Below, one piece after another: positions 1 through 8,048 of a stretch of 64,000 bases of DNA. The stretch comes from Exiguobacterium chiriqhucha RW-2 (lineage in GTDB: Bacteria > Bacillota > Bacilli > Exiguobacteriales > Exiguobacteriaceae). Where the stretch lies: assembly GCF_000416965.1 (NCBI RefSeq), contig NZ_ATCL01000009.1:299487-363486 (forward strand), written 5' to 3'. The translations under genes and the position numbers were made by a program. Each line of letters opens with the position of its first letter. Position 1 is the stretch's first letter. Under the pieces are notes generated by a model, which was not told the origin of the DNA, made no database searches, and worked only from the letters and a program-made list of their open reading frames with translations.

Positions 1-160
1 TTTCCTGACTCTTTCATCGGATTAACAATAAATAATTCATCTCTCTCAAACAATATGGGCAATTCGCTTGAGATTTTAATCTAAAGTTGATACAGTCTGT
101 AGTAGATAAATCATATAAAACTTATCGATATAGTCGGAATAAAGATGATGGGGTGATAAC
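1..160. other. Left edge, upstream region of the methyl-cycle operon
   Basis: No gene is supported in these 160 bases. A TTGATA at 87-92 followed by AT-rich sequence (CATATA at 112-117) could be the operon promoter, but the spacing is poor. I see no SAM riboswitch (no S-box core) and no clear T-box. The segment TAGTCGGAATAAAG near 131-144 looks slightly like half of a CymR cysteine-repressor site, which would fit the genes downstream, but the match is too weak to call. Confidence 0.3.
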
Positions 161-805
161 ATGGGATTACAATTCATGGACATTTTTAAGGAATGGGCGT
201 TAGAATATGACGCGACCGTGACCGGACATGACGAACAGTATCGTGAAGTGTTCGCCGGGTACGAGACGATGCTCAACGAGATCGTCGACCAATTAGAAGG
301 CCGGGTCATGGAATTCGGAAGCGGGACAGGGAACTTGAGTGCAAAAATCTTGGAGCGCCACGAATTGATTTCGGTCGAACCGTCTCCGGAAATGCGGGCC
401 GTCGCGGCCGAGAAGTTACAGCTCGATATCGTCGACGGTGACTTTCTCAACTATCCGACGGATCAACAGGTCGATACAATCGTGTCATCCTATGCGTTCC
501 ATCATTTGACGGATGATGAGAAACGGACGGCGATTCGAAGTTACGTCGAACACCTCGACGCCCCGCGCTTCGTCTTGCTCGATACGATGTTCGCCTCGCA
601 AACAGCGAAACGGGACATCTTGGACTGGGCCGAAGCGAACGGCTATACCGATTTACTCGAGGATTTGAATCGAGAGTTTTATCCATATACCCAGACGATT
701 CAAGCGATGCTCGAAGCAAACGGCTATACGGTTACGCTCACGCAAAAAAATAAATTCGTCTGGCTCGTCGTGGCCACGAAACAATCAGGAGGAACTCAAT
801 CATGA
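161..805 (+). CDS. yrrT: Class I SAM-dependent methyltransferase, YrrT family
   Basis: 214 residues, full length for the YrrT family. Residues 45-60 carry the SAM-binding glycine motif (VMEFGSGTGNLS), and the N-terminus (MGLQFMDIFKEWALEYD) matches the YrrT start, which fixes the ATG at 161 behind GGGGTGATAAC. The methyl acceptor is unknown. Its fixed place at the head of S-adenosylhomocysteine/homocysteine recycling operons suggests that it produces or handles SAH-cycle metabolites in the cytoplasm. It overlaps luxS by four bases (ATGA), so the two are translationally coupled. Family assignment is secure; biochemical role is inferred from context. Confidence 0.9.
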   Translation: MGLQFMDIFKEWALEYDATVTGHDEQYREVFAGYETMLNEIVDQLEGRVMEFGSGTGNLSAKILERHELISVEPSPEMRAVAAEKLQLDIVDGDFLNYPTDQQVDTIVSSYAFHHLTDDEKRTAIRSYVEHLDAPRFVLLDTMFASQTAKRDILDWAEANGYTDLLEDLNREFYPYTQTIQAMLEANGYTVTLTQKNKFVWLVVATKQSGGTQS

Positions 806-1269
806 AAAGTTATAAAGTCGAAAGCTTTAATTTAGACCATACAAAAGTACAAGCGCCTTACGTCCGTTTAGCTGGAGTGAAGAAAGGGACGGCCGATACG
901 ATTTATAAATATGACATTCGCTTCATTCAACCGAACGAAGGGCTTATGCCGATGCGCGCCGTCCATTCGCTCGAGCACTTGATTGCCGAGAACAGCCGTA
1001 GCCACTCGAATCAAATCATTGACGTCTCGCCGATGGGTTGCCAGACAGGCTTCTATTGGACGATGTTGAACGACGGGGATTACGAAGCGATGCTCGACCT
1101 CGTTGAAGCGACACTCCGCGATGCAGCAAATGCGACAGAACTTCCAGCGCAAAACCCGATTCAATGCGGCAGCGCGAACCATCACGATTTCGAGGGTGCG
1201 AAGAAGCTCGCGGCCGACATGCTTGCTAAGCGTGACGAGTGGCACATCATCTTCAAGGACGAAGCGTAA
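802..1269 (+). CDS. luxS: S-ribosylhomocysteine lyase (autoinducer-2 synthase)
   Basis: Cleaves S-ribosylhomocysteine to homocysteine and DPD, the AI-2 precursor. The zinc and catalytic residues are visible: HSLEH at 55-59 (H55 and H59 zinc ligands, E58 general base), C80 in GCQTGFY (catalytic cysteine) and C122 in QCGSANH (third zinc ligand). The 155-residue length is normal for the family. ATG at 802 follows AGGAGG; the gene overlaps yrrT and ends directly before the mccA ATG (TAAATG). In Bacillus subtilis this slot holds mtnN (SAH/MTA nucleosidase), so here the second step of SAH recycling sits where the first step normally does. Confidence 0.97.
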   Translation: MKSYKVESFNLDHTKVQAPYVRLAGVKKGTADTIYKYDIRFIQPNEGLMPMRAVHSLEHLIAENSRSHSNQIIDVSPMGCQTGFYWTMLNDGDYEAMLDLVEATLRDAANATELPAQNPIQCGSANHHDFEGAKKLAADMLAKRDEWHIIFKDEA

Positions 1270-2208
1270 ATGATTGTCCAAAGCGTCTATGAATTGATCG
1301 GGGAGACGCCTCTTCTCGAATTGCGGACGTTACCGGTTCCTCCGGGTGTCAAAGTGTACGGCAAGCTCGAGATGATGAACCCGGGCGGTAGTGTCAAGGA
1401 TCGGCTCGGTCTGCAATTGATTGAACGGGCGCTTGAACGTGGACAACTCGCACGCGGGGGAACGGTCGTCGAACCGACGGCCGGGAACACCGGGATCGGG
1501 CTCGCACTCGCCTGTCAACGTCACGGCATCAAGTTGATGACCGTCACTCCGGAGAAGTTCAGTCAAGAGAAGCAAGCGCTCATGGCGCTTCTCGGGGCGA
1601 CCGTCGTCAACACGCCGACGGAGCTCGGGATGAAAGGGGCCATCGCGCGGGCGAAAGAGCTCGCCATCGAACATGACGCCTATGTGCCGGAACAGTTCTC
1701 GAATCCGGATAATCCGGACGCATACGTCGACACGCTCGCGCTCGAGCTTCAGGCCGACCTGCCGAACATCGATGTGTTCATCGCCGGGGCCGGCTCAGGG
1801 GGGACGTTTACAGGTGTCGCGAGCAAGTTGCGGCCGAACGGGACGAAGACAATCGTCGTCGAGCCGGAAGGGTCGATTTTGAACGGTGGAGCACCAGGGC
1901 CGCACAAGACAGAAGGCATCGGCGTCGAGGCGTGGCCGGCGTTCTTGCCGCGCGAGCTCGTCGACGGGATTTACACGATTACGGACGAAGAAGCGTTCTA
2001 TTATGTCGCCCACCTCGCCAAACAAGAAGGTTTGCTCGTCGGAAGTTCATCCGGAGCGGCCATCGCGGCATGCGTACAAGAAGCGGCTCAGATGACAGAA
2101 GGCGTCATCGTGACGATTTTACCGGACAGCGTTGAACGTTATTTAAGTCAAGGAATAGTCAAGGAGGCAGAATATGCGTACAAAAACAGCACTCATTCAC
2201 GGCGGTAA
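1270..2208 (+). CDS. mccA: O-acetylserine-dependent cystathionine beta-synthase
   Basis: PLP fold-type II enzyme of the cysteine synthase/CBS family, 312 residues. Visible motifs: the PLP lysine in GGSVKDR (about residue 43), the substrate loop EPTAGNTG and the phosphate-binding GAGSGGTFTG. With MccB downstream it should convert homocysteine plus O-acetylserine to cystathionine, the first step of reverse transsulfuration. The start abuts the luxS stop. The 3' end overlaps mccB by 35 bases in another frame, giving it a C-terminus (KNSTHSRR) read through the mccB initiation region. An ordinary cysteine synthase is the alternative, but the operon context favours MccA. Confidence 0.92.
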   Translation: MIVQSVYELIGETPLLELRTLPVPPGVKVYGKLEMMNPGGSVKDRLGLQLIERALERGQLARGGTVVEPTAGNTGIGLALACQRHGIKLMTVTPEKFSQEKQALMALLGATVVNTPTELGMKGAIARAKELAIEHDAYVPEQFSNPDNPDAYVDTLALELQADLPNIDVFIAGAGSGGTFTGVASKLRPNGTKTIVVEPEGSILNGGAPGPHKTEGIGVEAWPAFLPRELVDGIYTITDEEAFYYVAHLAKQEGLLVGSSSGAAIAACVQEAAQMTEGVIVTILPDSVERYLSQGIVKEAEYAYKNSTHSRR

Positions 2209-3331
2209 AACAACGGACCCGTTGACGGGAGCCGTCACACCACCGATTTATCAGACGAGCACGTATAAGCAAGACGGCATCGGCAATCTCCGCGAAGGAT
2301 ATGAATATTCGCGGACGGCCAACCCGACACGGACGGCACTTGAAACGCTCATCGCGGATATCGAGGGCGGTGCCAGCGGATTTGCGTTCGGTTCTGGGAT
2401 GGCAGCCATCTCGACGATTTTAATGTTAATGAAATCAGGGGACCACGTCATCGTCGGTTCTGACGTATATGGGGGAACGTACCGTGTATTCAATCGAGTA
2501 TTTCAATCACTTGGCTTGGAGGCAACTTTTGTCGATACGGCCGATACGCAAGCGGTCCGTGAAGCGCTCCAGCCGAACACGAAAATGATTTACGTCGAGA
2601 CACCGACGAACCCGTTGTTGAACGTGACCGACATGCGCCTCATCCGCGCCATCGCTGATGAGGCGGACGTCCTGTTCGTCGTCGACAACACGTTCATGAC
2701 ACCGTACTTCCAAAACCCGATCGAATTGGGGGCGGACTACGTGCTTCATAGTGCCACAAAATATTTAGGCGGCCATAGCGACGTCGTCGCCGGTCTCGTC
2801 GTCGCCCGCACGGAAGAGCTTGGGGAGCGTTTGGCGTTCTTGCAAAACTCAGTCGGCGCGGTACTTGGACCACAAGACAGCTTCCTCGTTGTTCGCGGCA
2901 TCAAGACGCTCGCGGTCCGCATGGAAGCGATTGAAGCGAACGCGCTCGCGCTCGTCGACTACTTGACGAAGCATGAAGCCGTCAGCCGTGTCTTGCATCC
3001 GAGTGTCGGCAGCGAAGAAGCGAAGCGGGTCCACTTGTCGCAGGCACGTGGTTTCGGTGGAATGATCGCCTTCGATGTCGGTTCAGCCGAAGCGGCCGAA
3101 CTCGTCGTAGCGAAGACGAAGTACTTCACACTCGCCGAAAGTCTCGGCGCGGTCGAGAGCTTGATTAGCGTACCAGCTCGGATGACGCATGCGTCAATCC
3201 CTGCGGAACGCCGTCTCGAACTCGGGATTACGGACGGACTCGTCCGCATCTCGGTCGGCCTTGAAGATGTACAAGATTTGATTGAAGATTTGGAGCAGGC
3301 GCTCGCGACCGTGGCGACGATTCCGAACTAA
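2174..3331 (+). CDS. mccB: Cystathionine gamma-lyase / homocysteine gamma-lyase
   Basis: PLP fold-type I enzyme of the Cys/Met metabolism family, 385 residues. It carries the N-terminal TALETLIADIEGG block, the cofactor region VVDNTFMTPYFQ and the PLP lysine in LHSATKYLGGHSD (about residue 197). It releases cysteine, 2-oxobutyrate and ammonia from cystathionine and completes the methionine-to-cysteine route begun by MccA. ATG at 2174 follows AAGGAGG inside mccA. It is the last gene of the operon and is followed by a rho-independent terminator. Confidence 0.95.
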   Translation: MRTKTALIHGGKTTDPLTGAVTPPIYQTSTYKQDGIGNLREGYEYSRTANPTRTALETLIADIEGGASGFAFGSGMAAISTILMLMKSGDHVIVGSDVYGGTYRVFNRVFQSLGLEATFVDTADTQAVREALQPNTKMIYVETPTNPLLNVTDMRLIRAIADEADVLFVVDNTFMTPYFQNPIELGADYVLHSATKYLGGHSDVVAGLVVARTEELGERLAFLQNSVGAVLGPQDSFLVVRGIKTLAVRMEAIEANALALVDYLTKHEAVSRVLHPSVGSEEAKRVHLSQARGFGGMIAFDVGSAEAAELVVAKTKYFTLAESLGAVESLISVPARMTHASIPAERRLELGITDGLVRISVGLEDVQDLIEDLEQALATVATIPN

Positions 3332-3346
3332 GTTGCATAGCGATAC

Positions 3347-3375
3347 GAGGTGCGCTCGCGAGCGTGCCTCTTTTT
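3347..3375 (+). terminator. Rho-independent terminator of the yrrT-luxS-mccAB operon
   Basis: Eleven-base stem GAGGTGCGCTC / GAGCGTGCCTC with two G-T pairs and a GC loop, followed by TTTTT. It lies 15 bases after the mccB stop. Confidence 0.88.
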
Positions 3376-3401
3376 GTCGTGTGCAAGGTGAAAGAATTCG
3401 C

Positions 3402-3430
3402 TTGAATGTCCTAATCGCATCGACTACACT
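3402..3430 (+). promoter_or_regulatory. Sigma-A promoter of rarD
   Basis: TTGAAT (3402-3407), 17-base spacer, TACACT (3425-3430). It sits after the mccB terminator and 33 bases before the proposed rarD start. Confidence 0.6.
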
Positions 3431-3463
3431 GACGATAATTGATTACGAGAGCGGGTGAACAGA

Positions 3464-4342
3464 GTGAACAAAGGCGTCATGCCAACGGTCGGGGCCTACG
3501 TCATGTGGGGCGTCCTACCGATTTATTGGAAGTTTTTGCAGGAAATACCGAGCGGTCAAATCTTGGCCCATCGCATCGTCTGGTCGTTCCTCTTCATCTT
3601 ACTTGTCTTGAAATGGACGAAACAGTGGACCGAGTTCAACTATGCGCTTCGGCACCGGGCGACAAGGAACGCCTTTATGTTGAACGGATTTATCGTCAGT
3701 GCCAACTGGTTCGTCTACATATGGGCGGTCAATCACGGCTATATCATCGAAGCGTCACTCGGCTATTACATCAATCCGCTCGTGAGCATGGTGTTAGGTG
3801 TGCTTGTTTTTCGGGAATCATTAAATCGAGTACAATGGCTGGCGGTGACCGTGGCGGCAATCGGCGTGCTCGTCTTGACGTTCGGCTATGGGTCGTTCCC
3901 GTGGATCGCGTTCATTTTGGCCAGTACGTTCGGGTTTTACGGGATGGTGAAAAAACGCCGTCCACTCGCCTCGACGGTTAGCCTCGGCATCGAGACGCTC
4001 GCGGTCGTGCCGGTCGCTATCATTTTCTTGGGTTGGCAGACGTCTCAGGGAGGATTGACGATGACGACCGAACCGGTCATTTGGGTTGCGTTGGTCGGGA
4101 CAGGCGTGATGACGGCGCTACCCCTTCTTTTGTTCGGGTATGGTGCCCAACATATCCCGTTCACGCTCGTCGGGTTTCTTCAGTTCATCGCACCGACGCT
4201 CAGTCTCGCAATCGGGGTCATTCTCTATAATGAACCGTTCACGGGCTATCACGTTTTTGCGTTCACATGTATATGGATTGCCATTTTCTTCTTTAGTTGG
4301 AACAGTTGGATCCAGACGCGGAAACGCCGTCAACTCGTCTGA
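3464..4342 (+). CDS. rarD: RarD/EamA-type drug/metabolite transporter permease
   Basis: About 292 residues with ten predicted membrane segments in two EamA repeats. The N-terminus (GAYVMWGVLPIYWK) and IVWSF motif are typical of the RarD branch of the DMT superfamily. The substrate is not known for most members; some are associated with amino acid or chloramphenicol export. GTG at 3464 is preferred because GAGAGCGGG lies eight bases upstream; the GTG at 3455 is in frame but has no good ribosome site. Monocistronic with its own promoter. I see no clear terminator before deoC. Confidence 0.85.
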   Translation: MNKGVMPTVGAYVMWGVLPIYWKFLQEIPSGQILAHRIVWSFLFILLVLKWTKQWTEFNYALRHRATRNAFMLNGFIVSANWFVYIWAVNHGYIIEASLGYYINPLVSMVLGVLVFRESLNRVQWLAVTVAAIGVLVLTFGYGSFPWIAFILASTFGFYGMVKKRRPLASTVSLGIETLAVVPVAIIFLGWQTSQGGLTMTTEPVIWVALVGTGVMTALPLLLFGYGAQHIPFTLVGFLQFIAPTLSLAIGVILYNEPFTGYHVFAFTCIWIAIFFFSWNSWIQTRKRRQLV

Positions 4343-4385
4343 ATTGAAAGCTGTTACATTTCAAGAAAACATGATAATATGTTAG

Positions 4386-4408
4386 ATGTCAGACCTATAT
4401 GTCAGACC
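4386..4408. repeat. Tandem direct repeat in the deoC leader
   Basis: Two perfect copies of ATGTCAGACC (4386-4395 and 4399-4408) with a 13-base period, just upstream of the deoC ribosome binding site. Copies on the same helical face would suit a regulator binding in tandem. No known DeoR-type consensus is claimed. Confidence 0.6.
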
Positions 4409-4433
4409 GATACATCAGAGGAGGAATTTTACG

Positions 4434-5099
4434 ATGGAATTAGCACGTTATATCGACCACACAGCCTTGAAGGCAGAAACAACGAAAGATCAAGTCACAA
4501 AACTTTGTGCCGAGGCGCTCGAATACAAATTCGCAAGCGTCTGTGTCAACCCGACATGGGTGAAGTACGCGGCGGAACAACTCAAATCAGATGACGACGT
4601 CAAAGTATGTACGGTCATCGGCTTCCCACTCGGAGCTAACACGCCAGAAGTGAAAGCGTTCGAAACTAAAGACGCGATTGCAAACGGCGCAGGCGAAATC
4701 GATATGGTCATCAACATCGGTGCCATGAAAGACGGCGACTTCGATCTCGTTGAGCGCGATATCCGCGCTGTCGTCGAAGCGGCAAACGGAACGCTCGTTA
4801 AAGTCATCTTTGAGACGTGCCTCCTTACGAAAGAAGAAATCAAAAAAGCGGCTGAGCTTTCAGTCAAAGCAGGCGCAGATTTCGTGAAAACGTCGACTGG
4901 CTTCTCGACAGGCGGCGCGACAGTAGAAGATATCCGCCTCATGCGTGAGACGGTCGGACCAGATCTCGGCGTTAAAGCTTCAGGCGGCGTACGTGATTTC
5001 GAAGGCGCACAAGCGATGATCGATGCCGGCGCGACGCGCATCGGCGCATCAGCTGGAATCGCCATCGTTACAGGCGGACGTTCAGACAGCGACTATTAA
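4434..5099 (+). CDS. deoC: Deoxyribose-phosphate aldolase
   Basis: Class I aldolase, 221 residues, converting 2-deoxyribose-5-phosphate to glyceraldehyde-3-phosphate and acetaldehyde in deoxynucleoside salvage. The Schiff-base lysine is in FVKTSTGF (about residue 152); [11 protein letters not shown] and the phosphate loop [10 protein letters not shown] are also typical. ATG at 4434 follows AGAGGAGGA and gives the family N-terminus ([13 protein letters not shown]). A longer in-frame start at 4386 lies within the direct repeats and is unlikely. It is alone here, without nupC or pdp beside it. Confidence 0.96.
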   Translation: MELARYIDHTALKAETTKDQVTKLCAEALEYKFASVCVNPTWVKYAAEQLKSDDDVKVCTVIGFPLGANTPEVKAFETKDAIANGAGEIDMVINIGAMKDGDFDLVERDIRAVVEAANGTLVKVIFETCLLTKEEIKKAAELSVKAGADFVKTSTGFSTGGATVEDIRLMRETVGPDLGVKASGGVRDFEGAQAMIDAGATRIGASAGIAIVTGGRSDSDY

Positions 5100-5109
5100 T
5101 AACTAGTGG

Positions 5110-5138
5110 TTGACCGCACGACTTACTTTCACTATAAT
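5110..5138 (+). promoter_or_regulatory. Strong sigma-A promoter of rpsU-yqeY
   Basis: TTGACC (5110-5115), exactly 17 bases, TATAAT (5133-5138). This near-consensus promoter leaves a leader of about 50 bases before the rpsU GTG. Confidence 0.85.
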
Positions 5139-5197
5139 ATGTTATGACGTGTGAAACACGTTTCCTTAGTCGTGTAATTCGGAGGGAGGGAAAACTA

Positions 5198-5371
5198 GTG
5201 GAAACTCGTGTCCGTAAAAACGAATCGCTTGAAGACGCTCTTCGTCGTTTCAAACGCGGTGTTTCGAAAGATGGCACTCTTGCCGAAGTTCGCAAACGTC
5301 GTCACTACGAAAAGCCAAGCGTAAAACGTAAATTGAAATCAGAAGCTGCGCGTAAGCGTAAGAAATTCTAA
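5198..5371 (+). CDS. rpsU: 30S ribosomal protein S21
   Basis: 57-residue, very basic protein with the S21 signature ([19 protein letters not shown]) and a lysine/arginine-rich tail. It binds the 30S subunit near the anti-Shine-Dalgarno region. GTG at 5198 follows GGAGGGAGGG; the longer in-frame reading from 5144 overlaps the ribosome site and is rejected. yqeY follows 33 bases downstream, the usual rpsU-yqeY pair. Confidence 0.97.
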   Translation: METRVRKNESLEDALRRFKRGVSKDGTLAEVRKRRHYEKPSVKRKLKSEAARKRKKF

Positions 5372-5404
5372 TTTCAGTTTCATTTGTAGAGAGGGTGTTA
5401 GCTC

Positions 5405-5854
5405 ATGAGTCTTCAAGAACGCTTGACGGACGACATGAAGCAAGCCATGCGCGCGAAACAGAAAGATCGTCTCACGACGATCCGGATGGTCAAAGCGTCG
5501 CTCCAAAATGAGGCCATCAAATTTGGTCGACAAGATCTAACTGAGGAAGAGGAACTCACGGTGCTCAACCGAGAGATGAAACAGCGCAGAGACTCCCTCC
5601 GAGAATTCGAAAGCGCTGGTCGTGAAGACCTTGCTTCTAAAGTAGCTGACGAGATTGTCGTACTAGAGGCCTATATGCCTGAACAACTTTCTGAAGATGA
5701 AGTCACGGCAATCGTGAAAGCAGCTATTGCTCAAACGAATGCTACAGGCCCGTCGGATATGGGTAAGGTGATGGGCGTCGTCATGCCTCAAGTTAAAGGC
5801 AAGGCAGACGGTGGTCTTGTGAACCGCATTGTCAAACAACAATTGACGAATTAA
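5405..5854 (+). CDS. yqeY: GatB/YqeY domain protein
   Basis: 149 residues, the standalone form of the helical domain found at the C-terminus of the GatB amidotransferase subunit, where it contacts tRNA. The family start ([25 protein letters not shown] would be its opening; first 20 residues seen here) and the closing [17 protein letters not shown] motif are both present. Its exact cellular role is unsettled; a tRNA-related function is inferred from the domain. Co-transcribed with rpsU and followed by a strong terminator. Confidence 0.93.
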   Translation: MSLQERLTDDMKQAMRAKQKDRLTTIRMVKASLQNEAIKFGRQDLTEEEELTVLNREMKQRRDSLREFESAGREDLASKVADEIVVLEAYMPEQLSEDEVTAIVKAAIAQTNATGPSDMGKVMGVVMPQVKGKADGGLVNRIVKQQLTN

Positions 5855-5860
5855 TGAGAG

Positions 5861-5904
5861 AGACAGAGATTTTTGGGTCAAACCAAAAGTTTCTGTCTTT
5901 TTTT
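5861..5904 (+). terminator. Rho-independent terminator of rpsU-yqeY
   Basis: Long hairpin: AGACAGA at 5861 pairs with TCTGTCT near 5892-5898, with AAAC/GTTT-type and TTTTGG/CCAAAA pairs inside, followed by TTTTTTT. Confidence 0.85.
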
Positions 5905-5912
5905 GCGTATTC

Positions 5913-5941
5913 CGAAACCAAAAGCGAACTTGTTTCGTATA
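5913..5941 (+). promoter_or_regulatory. ECF (sigma-W-type) promoter of nfeD-floA
   Basis: CGAAAC (5913-5918), 17-base spacer, CGTATA (5936-5941). Bacillus sigma-W promoters read TGAAAC-N16/17-CGTA, and the B. subtilis yqeZ-yqfA-yqfB operon is a known sigma-W target. There is no good sigma-A promoter in this gap. The match is seen directly; which ECF factor acts here is inferred. Confidence 0.72.
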
Positions 5942-5990
5942 CACTAGAGATAAGAGGTAGCTTGTGAACTCGGAAGGGGGTTGCAATACG

Positions 5991-6503
5991 ATGACATTTG
6001 GTCTCGGAGTGATTCTGACGGTGTTTTTTGTCGGGATCGTCCTTCTAGGAATTGAAGTGTTCGTTGCCGGTTTTGGATTGTTCGGCGTGCTAGGGATTGG
6101 GGCTGTCGTCGCCAGTTTGATTATGGCGGGTGCCACAATCGGACAACTGTGGTTGTCGCTTGGTTTAGCCACGGCCATCGTCGCTGGACTCGGATTTTGG
6201 GCATATCGTCGCCTACAGTCCAATCGATCGCTCATGTATAAAGGGTTGATTTTGACCGATTCGACGTCAACAGACAAAGGGTATTTGTCCCACGATGACC
6301 GCAAACGGTTGCTCGGGAAAGTCGGGGTCACGTTGACGCCGCTTCGCCCGGCGGGTACCGCTGAGATTGACGGAGAACGGATTGATGTCGTGACAGAAGG
6401 TAGCTATCTCGATTCGCAAACGAAAATTCAGGTGTATAAAGTCGATTCAGGGCGCGTTGTCGTCCGCAACTTTATAGAGCCGAAGGAGGATGTAACAGAA
6501 TGA
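5991..6503 (+). CDS. NfeD-like membrane protein
   Basis: 170 residues: three or four hydrophobic segments in residues 3-80, then a soluble OB-fold NfeD domain of about 90 residues ([21 protein letters not shown] region). This is the short form without the N-terminal ClpP-like protease domain carried by B. subtilis YqeZ. NfeD proteins work with flotillin/stomatin partners, and floA follows with an ATGA overlap. ATG at 5991 follows GGAAGGGGG. Its role is probably to assist FloA in membrane microdomain organisation or the envelope stress response. Confidence 0.88.
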   Translation: MTFGLGVILTVFFVGIVLLGIEVFVAGFGLFGVLGIGAVVASLIMAGATIGQLWLSLGLATAIVAGLGFWAYRRLQSNRSLMYKGLILTDSTSTDKGYLSHDDRKRLLGKVGVTLTPLRPAGTAEIDGERIDVVTEGSYLDSQTKIQVYKVDSGRVVVRNFIEPKEDVTE

Positions 6504-7480
6504 CACCAGAACTATTGACCACGTTACTCATCTCGGGTGGAGGATTGATTGCGCTCGCCGTATTCTTCACGTTCGTACCGGTCGGGCTGTGGATCAGCTC
6601 GTTCGCCGCTGGCGTCCACGTCTCGATCTTCACACTAATCGGGATGCGACTCCGTCGCGTCGTCCCATCGAAAATCGTCAACCCGCTCATCAAAGCGGTC
6701 AAAGCCGGCATCGGCTTGAACACGAACCAGCTCGAGAGTCACTTCTTGGCTGGAGGTAACGTCGACCGTGTCGTCAACGCCTTGATTGCGGCCCACCGTG
6801 CCGATATCGAATTATCGTTTGAACGTGCCGCAGCAATCGATCTTGCTGGCCGTAACGTGTTAGAGGCGGTTCAAATGTCCGTTAACCCGAAAGTCATCGA
6901 AACGCCGTTCATCGCCGGTGTGGCCATGGATGGGATTGAAGTGAAGGCGAAAGCTCGCATCACGGTCCGTGCCAACATCGACCGTCTTGTCGGGGGTGCC
7001 GGGGAAGAGACGATTATCGCCCGTGTCGGTGAAGGGGTCGTCTCGACGATCGGTTCACAACACAACCATAAGCACGTCTTGGAGAACCCTGACATGATTT
7101 CACGTACCGTATTGACGAAAGGTCTCGATTCAGGGACCGCGTTTGAAATCCTATCAATCGACATCGCCGACATCGATATCGGTAAAAACATTGGGGCGGT
7201 CCTCCAGACCGACCAAGCCGAAGCTGATAAGAAAATCGCGCAAGCGAAAGCGGAAGAACGCCGCGCGATGGCAATCGCCCGTGAGCAAGAGATGAAATCA
7301 TCGGTCGAAGAGATGCGCGCCAAAGTCGTCGCGGCCGAGGCGGAAGTCCCACTCGCGATGGCCGACGCACTTCGAAACGGCAAACTCGGGGTCATGGATT
7401 ACGTCAACTACTTGAACGTCCAAGCCGATACAGAAATGCGTAAAGCAATCGGTCATCCTGTCGAATCTGATAGAGAGTAA
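6500..7480 (+). CDS. floA: Flotillin-like protein FloA
   Basis: 326 residues: a hydrophobic N-terminal hairpin (about residues 5-45) that anchors it to the membrane, an SPFH-like domain and a long Ala/Glu/Lys-rich coiled coil (about 235-300, [19 protein letters not shown] region). FloA proteins form functional membrane microdomains affecting fluidity, secretion and signalling. It overlaps nfeD by four bases and is followed after five bases by a small unknown gene, in the same order as B. subtilis yqeZ-yqfA-yqfB. Confidence 0.95.
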   Translation: MTPELLTTLLISGGGLIALAVFFTFVPVGLWISSFAAGVHVSIFTLIGMRLRRVVPSKIVNPLIKAVKAGIGLNTNQLESHFLAGGNVDRVVNALIAAHRADIELSFERAAAIDLAGRNVLEAVQMSVNPKVIETPFIAGVAMDGIEVKAKARITVRANIDRLVGGAGEETIIARVGEGVVSTIGSQHNHKHVLENPDMISRTVLTKGLDSGTAFEILSIDIADIDIGKNIGAVLQTDQAEADKKIAQAKAEERRAMAIAREQEMKSSVEEMRAKVVAAEAEVPLAMADALRNGKLGVMDYVNYLNVQADTEMRKAIGHPVESDRE

Positions 7481-7485
7481 CGGAC

Positions 7486-7920
7486 ATGGATGGACTCTGG
7501 GTACTACTCTTAGCCGCTTTCGGGATTGCCTCGGCGGTCATGAAGCGGATGGAGAAACCATCATCTACTGGAGAACGACCACCGAGTACGGATTTGAAAC
7601 GTTATCTCGATACGGTCGGTGACATGATGAAAGAAGTCGAGGCGACGTTCGATGAGCCGCGCAACAAGCAAGACAAACCGGCTCCTCAGAAACTACGTCG
7701 CCGTGTCGCCGCACCGGCCGAAACAACAGACCGACATGCACCGCGTCGACGTGAAGAACTACCGCACGTGAGTGCCCAGTTCGAACAGACGGTCAAAATT
7801 CCACCGATTTCCGAGTCGACCGAGTCGCGGCCACAACCGCGCATCTCGATGAAGCAAGTTCGGCAAGCGGTCGTGTGGAGTGAAATTTTGCAACCGCCGG
7901 TGTCGAAACGCCGTCGTTAA
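7486..7920 (+). CDS. Uncharacterised single-pass membrane protein
   Basis: 144 residues that I do not recognise. Residues 3-18 form one hydrophobic segment (WVLLLAAFGIASAVMK); the rest is polar, charged, proline-rich and probably disordered, with an Arg-rich C-terminus (PPVSKRRR). Starting five bases after floA and ending in a terminator, it is the third gene of the nfeD-floA operon and occupies the yqfB position, but it is not clearly a YqfB homologue. A FloA-associated or envelope-stress role is inferred from position only. Confidence 0.8.
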   Translation: MDGLWVLLLAAFGIASAVMKRMEKPSSTGERPPSTDLKRYLDTVGDMMKEVEATFDEPRNKQDKPAPQKLRRRVAAPAETTDRHAPRRREELPHVSAQFEQTVKIPPISESTESRPQPRISMKQVRQAVVWSEILQPPVSKRRR

Positions 7921-7927
7921 ACCTGAG

Positions 7928-7957
7928 GCAGTGACTCCGTGTCACTGCTTCTTTTTG
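7928..7957 (+). terminator. Rho-independent terminator of nfeD-floA operon
   Basis: Perfect stem GCAGTGAC / GTCACTGC with a five-base loop, then TTCTTTTTG. Confidence 0.85.
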
Positions 7958-7979
7958 TTGGAGGAATGGACGGTCTTTC

Positions 7980-8008
7980 TTTCACGAACGGCTTGATAGT
8001 GCTAAAGT
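7980..8008 (+). promoter_or_regulatory. Possible sigma-A promoter of the phoH-recO cluster
   Basis: TTTCAC (7980-7985), 17-base spacer, TAAAGT (8003-8008), about 40 bases before phoH and after the preceding terminator. Both hexamers are only moderate matches. Confidence 0.42.
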
Positions 8009-8048
8009 AAAGAAGGAACAATCTACTGATGGGGAGGAGAAACAACCA

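Noticed and set aside
1..160. SAM (S-box) riboswitch ahead of the methyl-cycle operon
   Set aside because: No S-box core, no terminator hairpin and too little space in the visible leader.
3439..3981. 180-codon forward frame over rarD
   Set aside because: An alternate-frame shadow of a clear membrane transporter; Arg/His-rich and without motifs.
5663..6331. 222-codon reverse open frame across yqeY and nfeD
   Set aside because: Antisense to two clear genes and across a terminator and promoter; Pro/Thr/Ser-rich shadow composition with no ribosome site.
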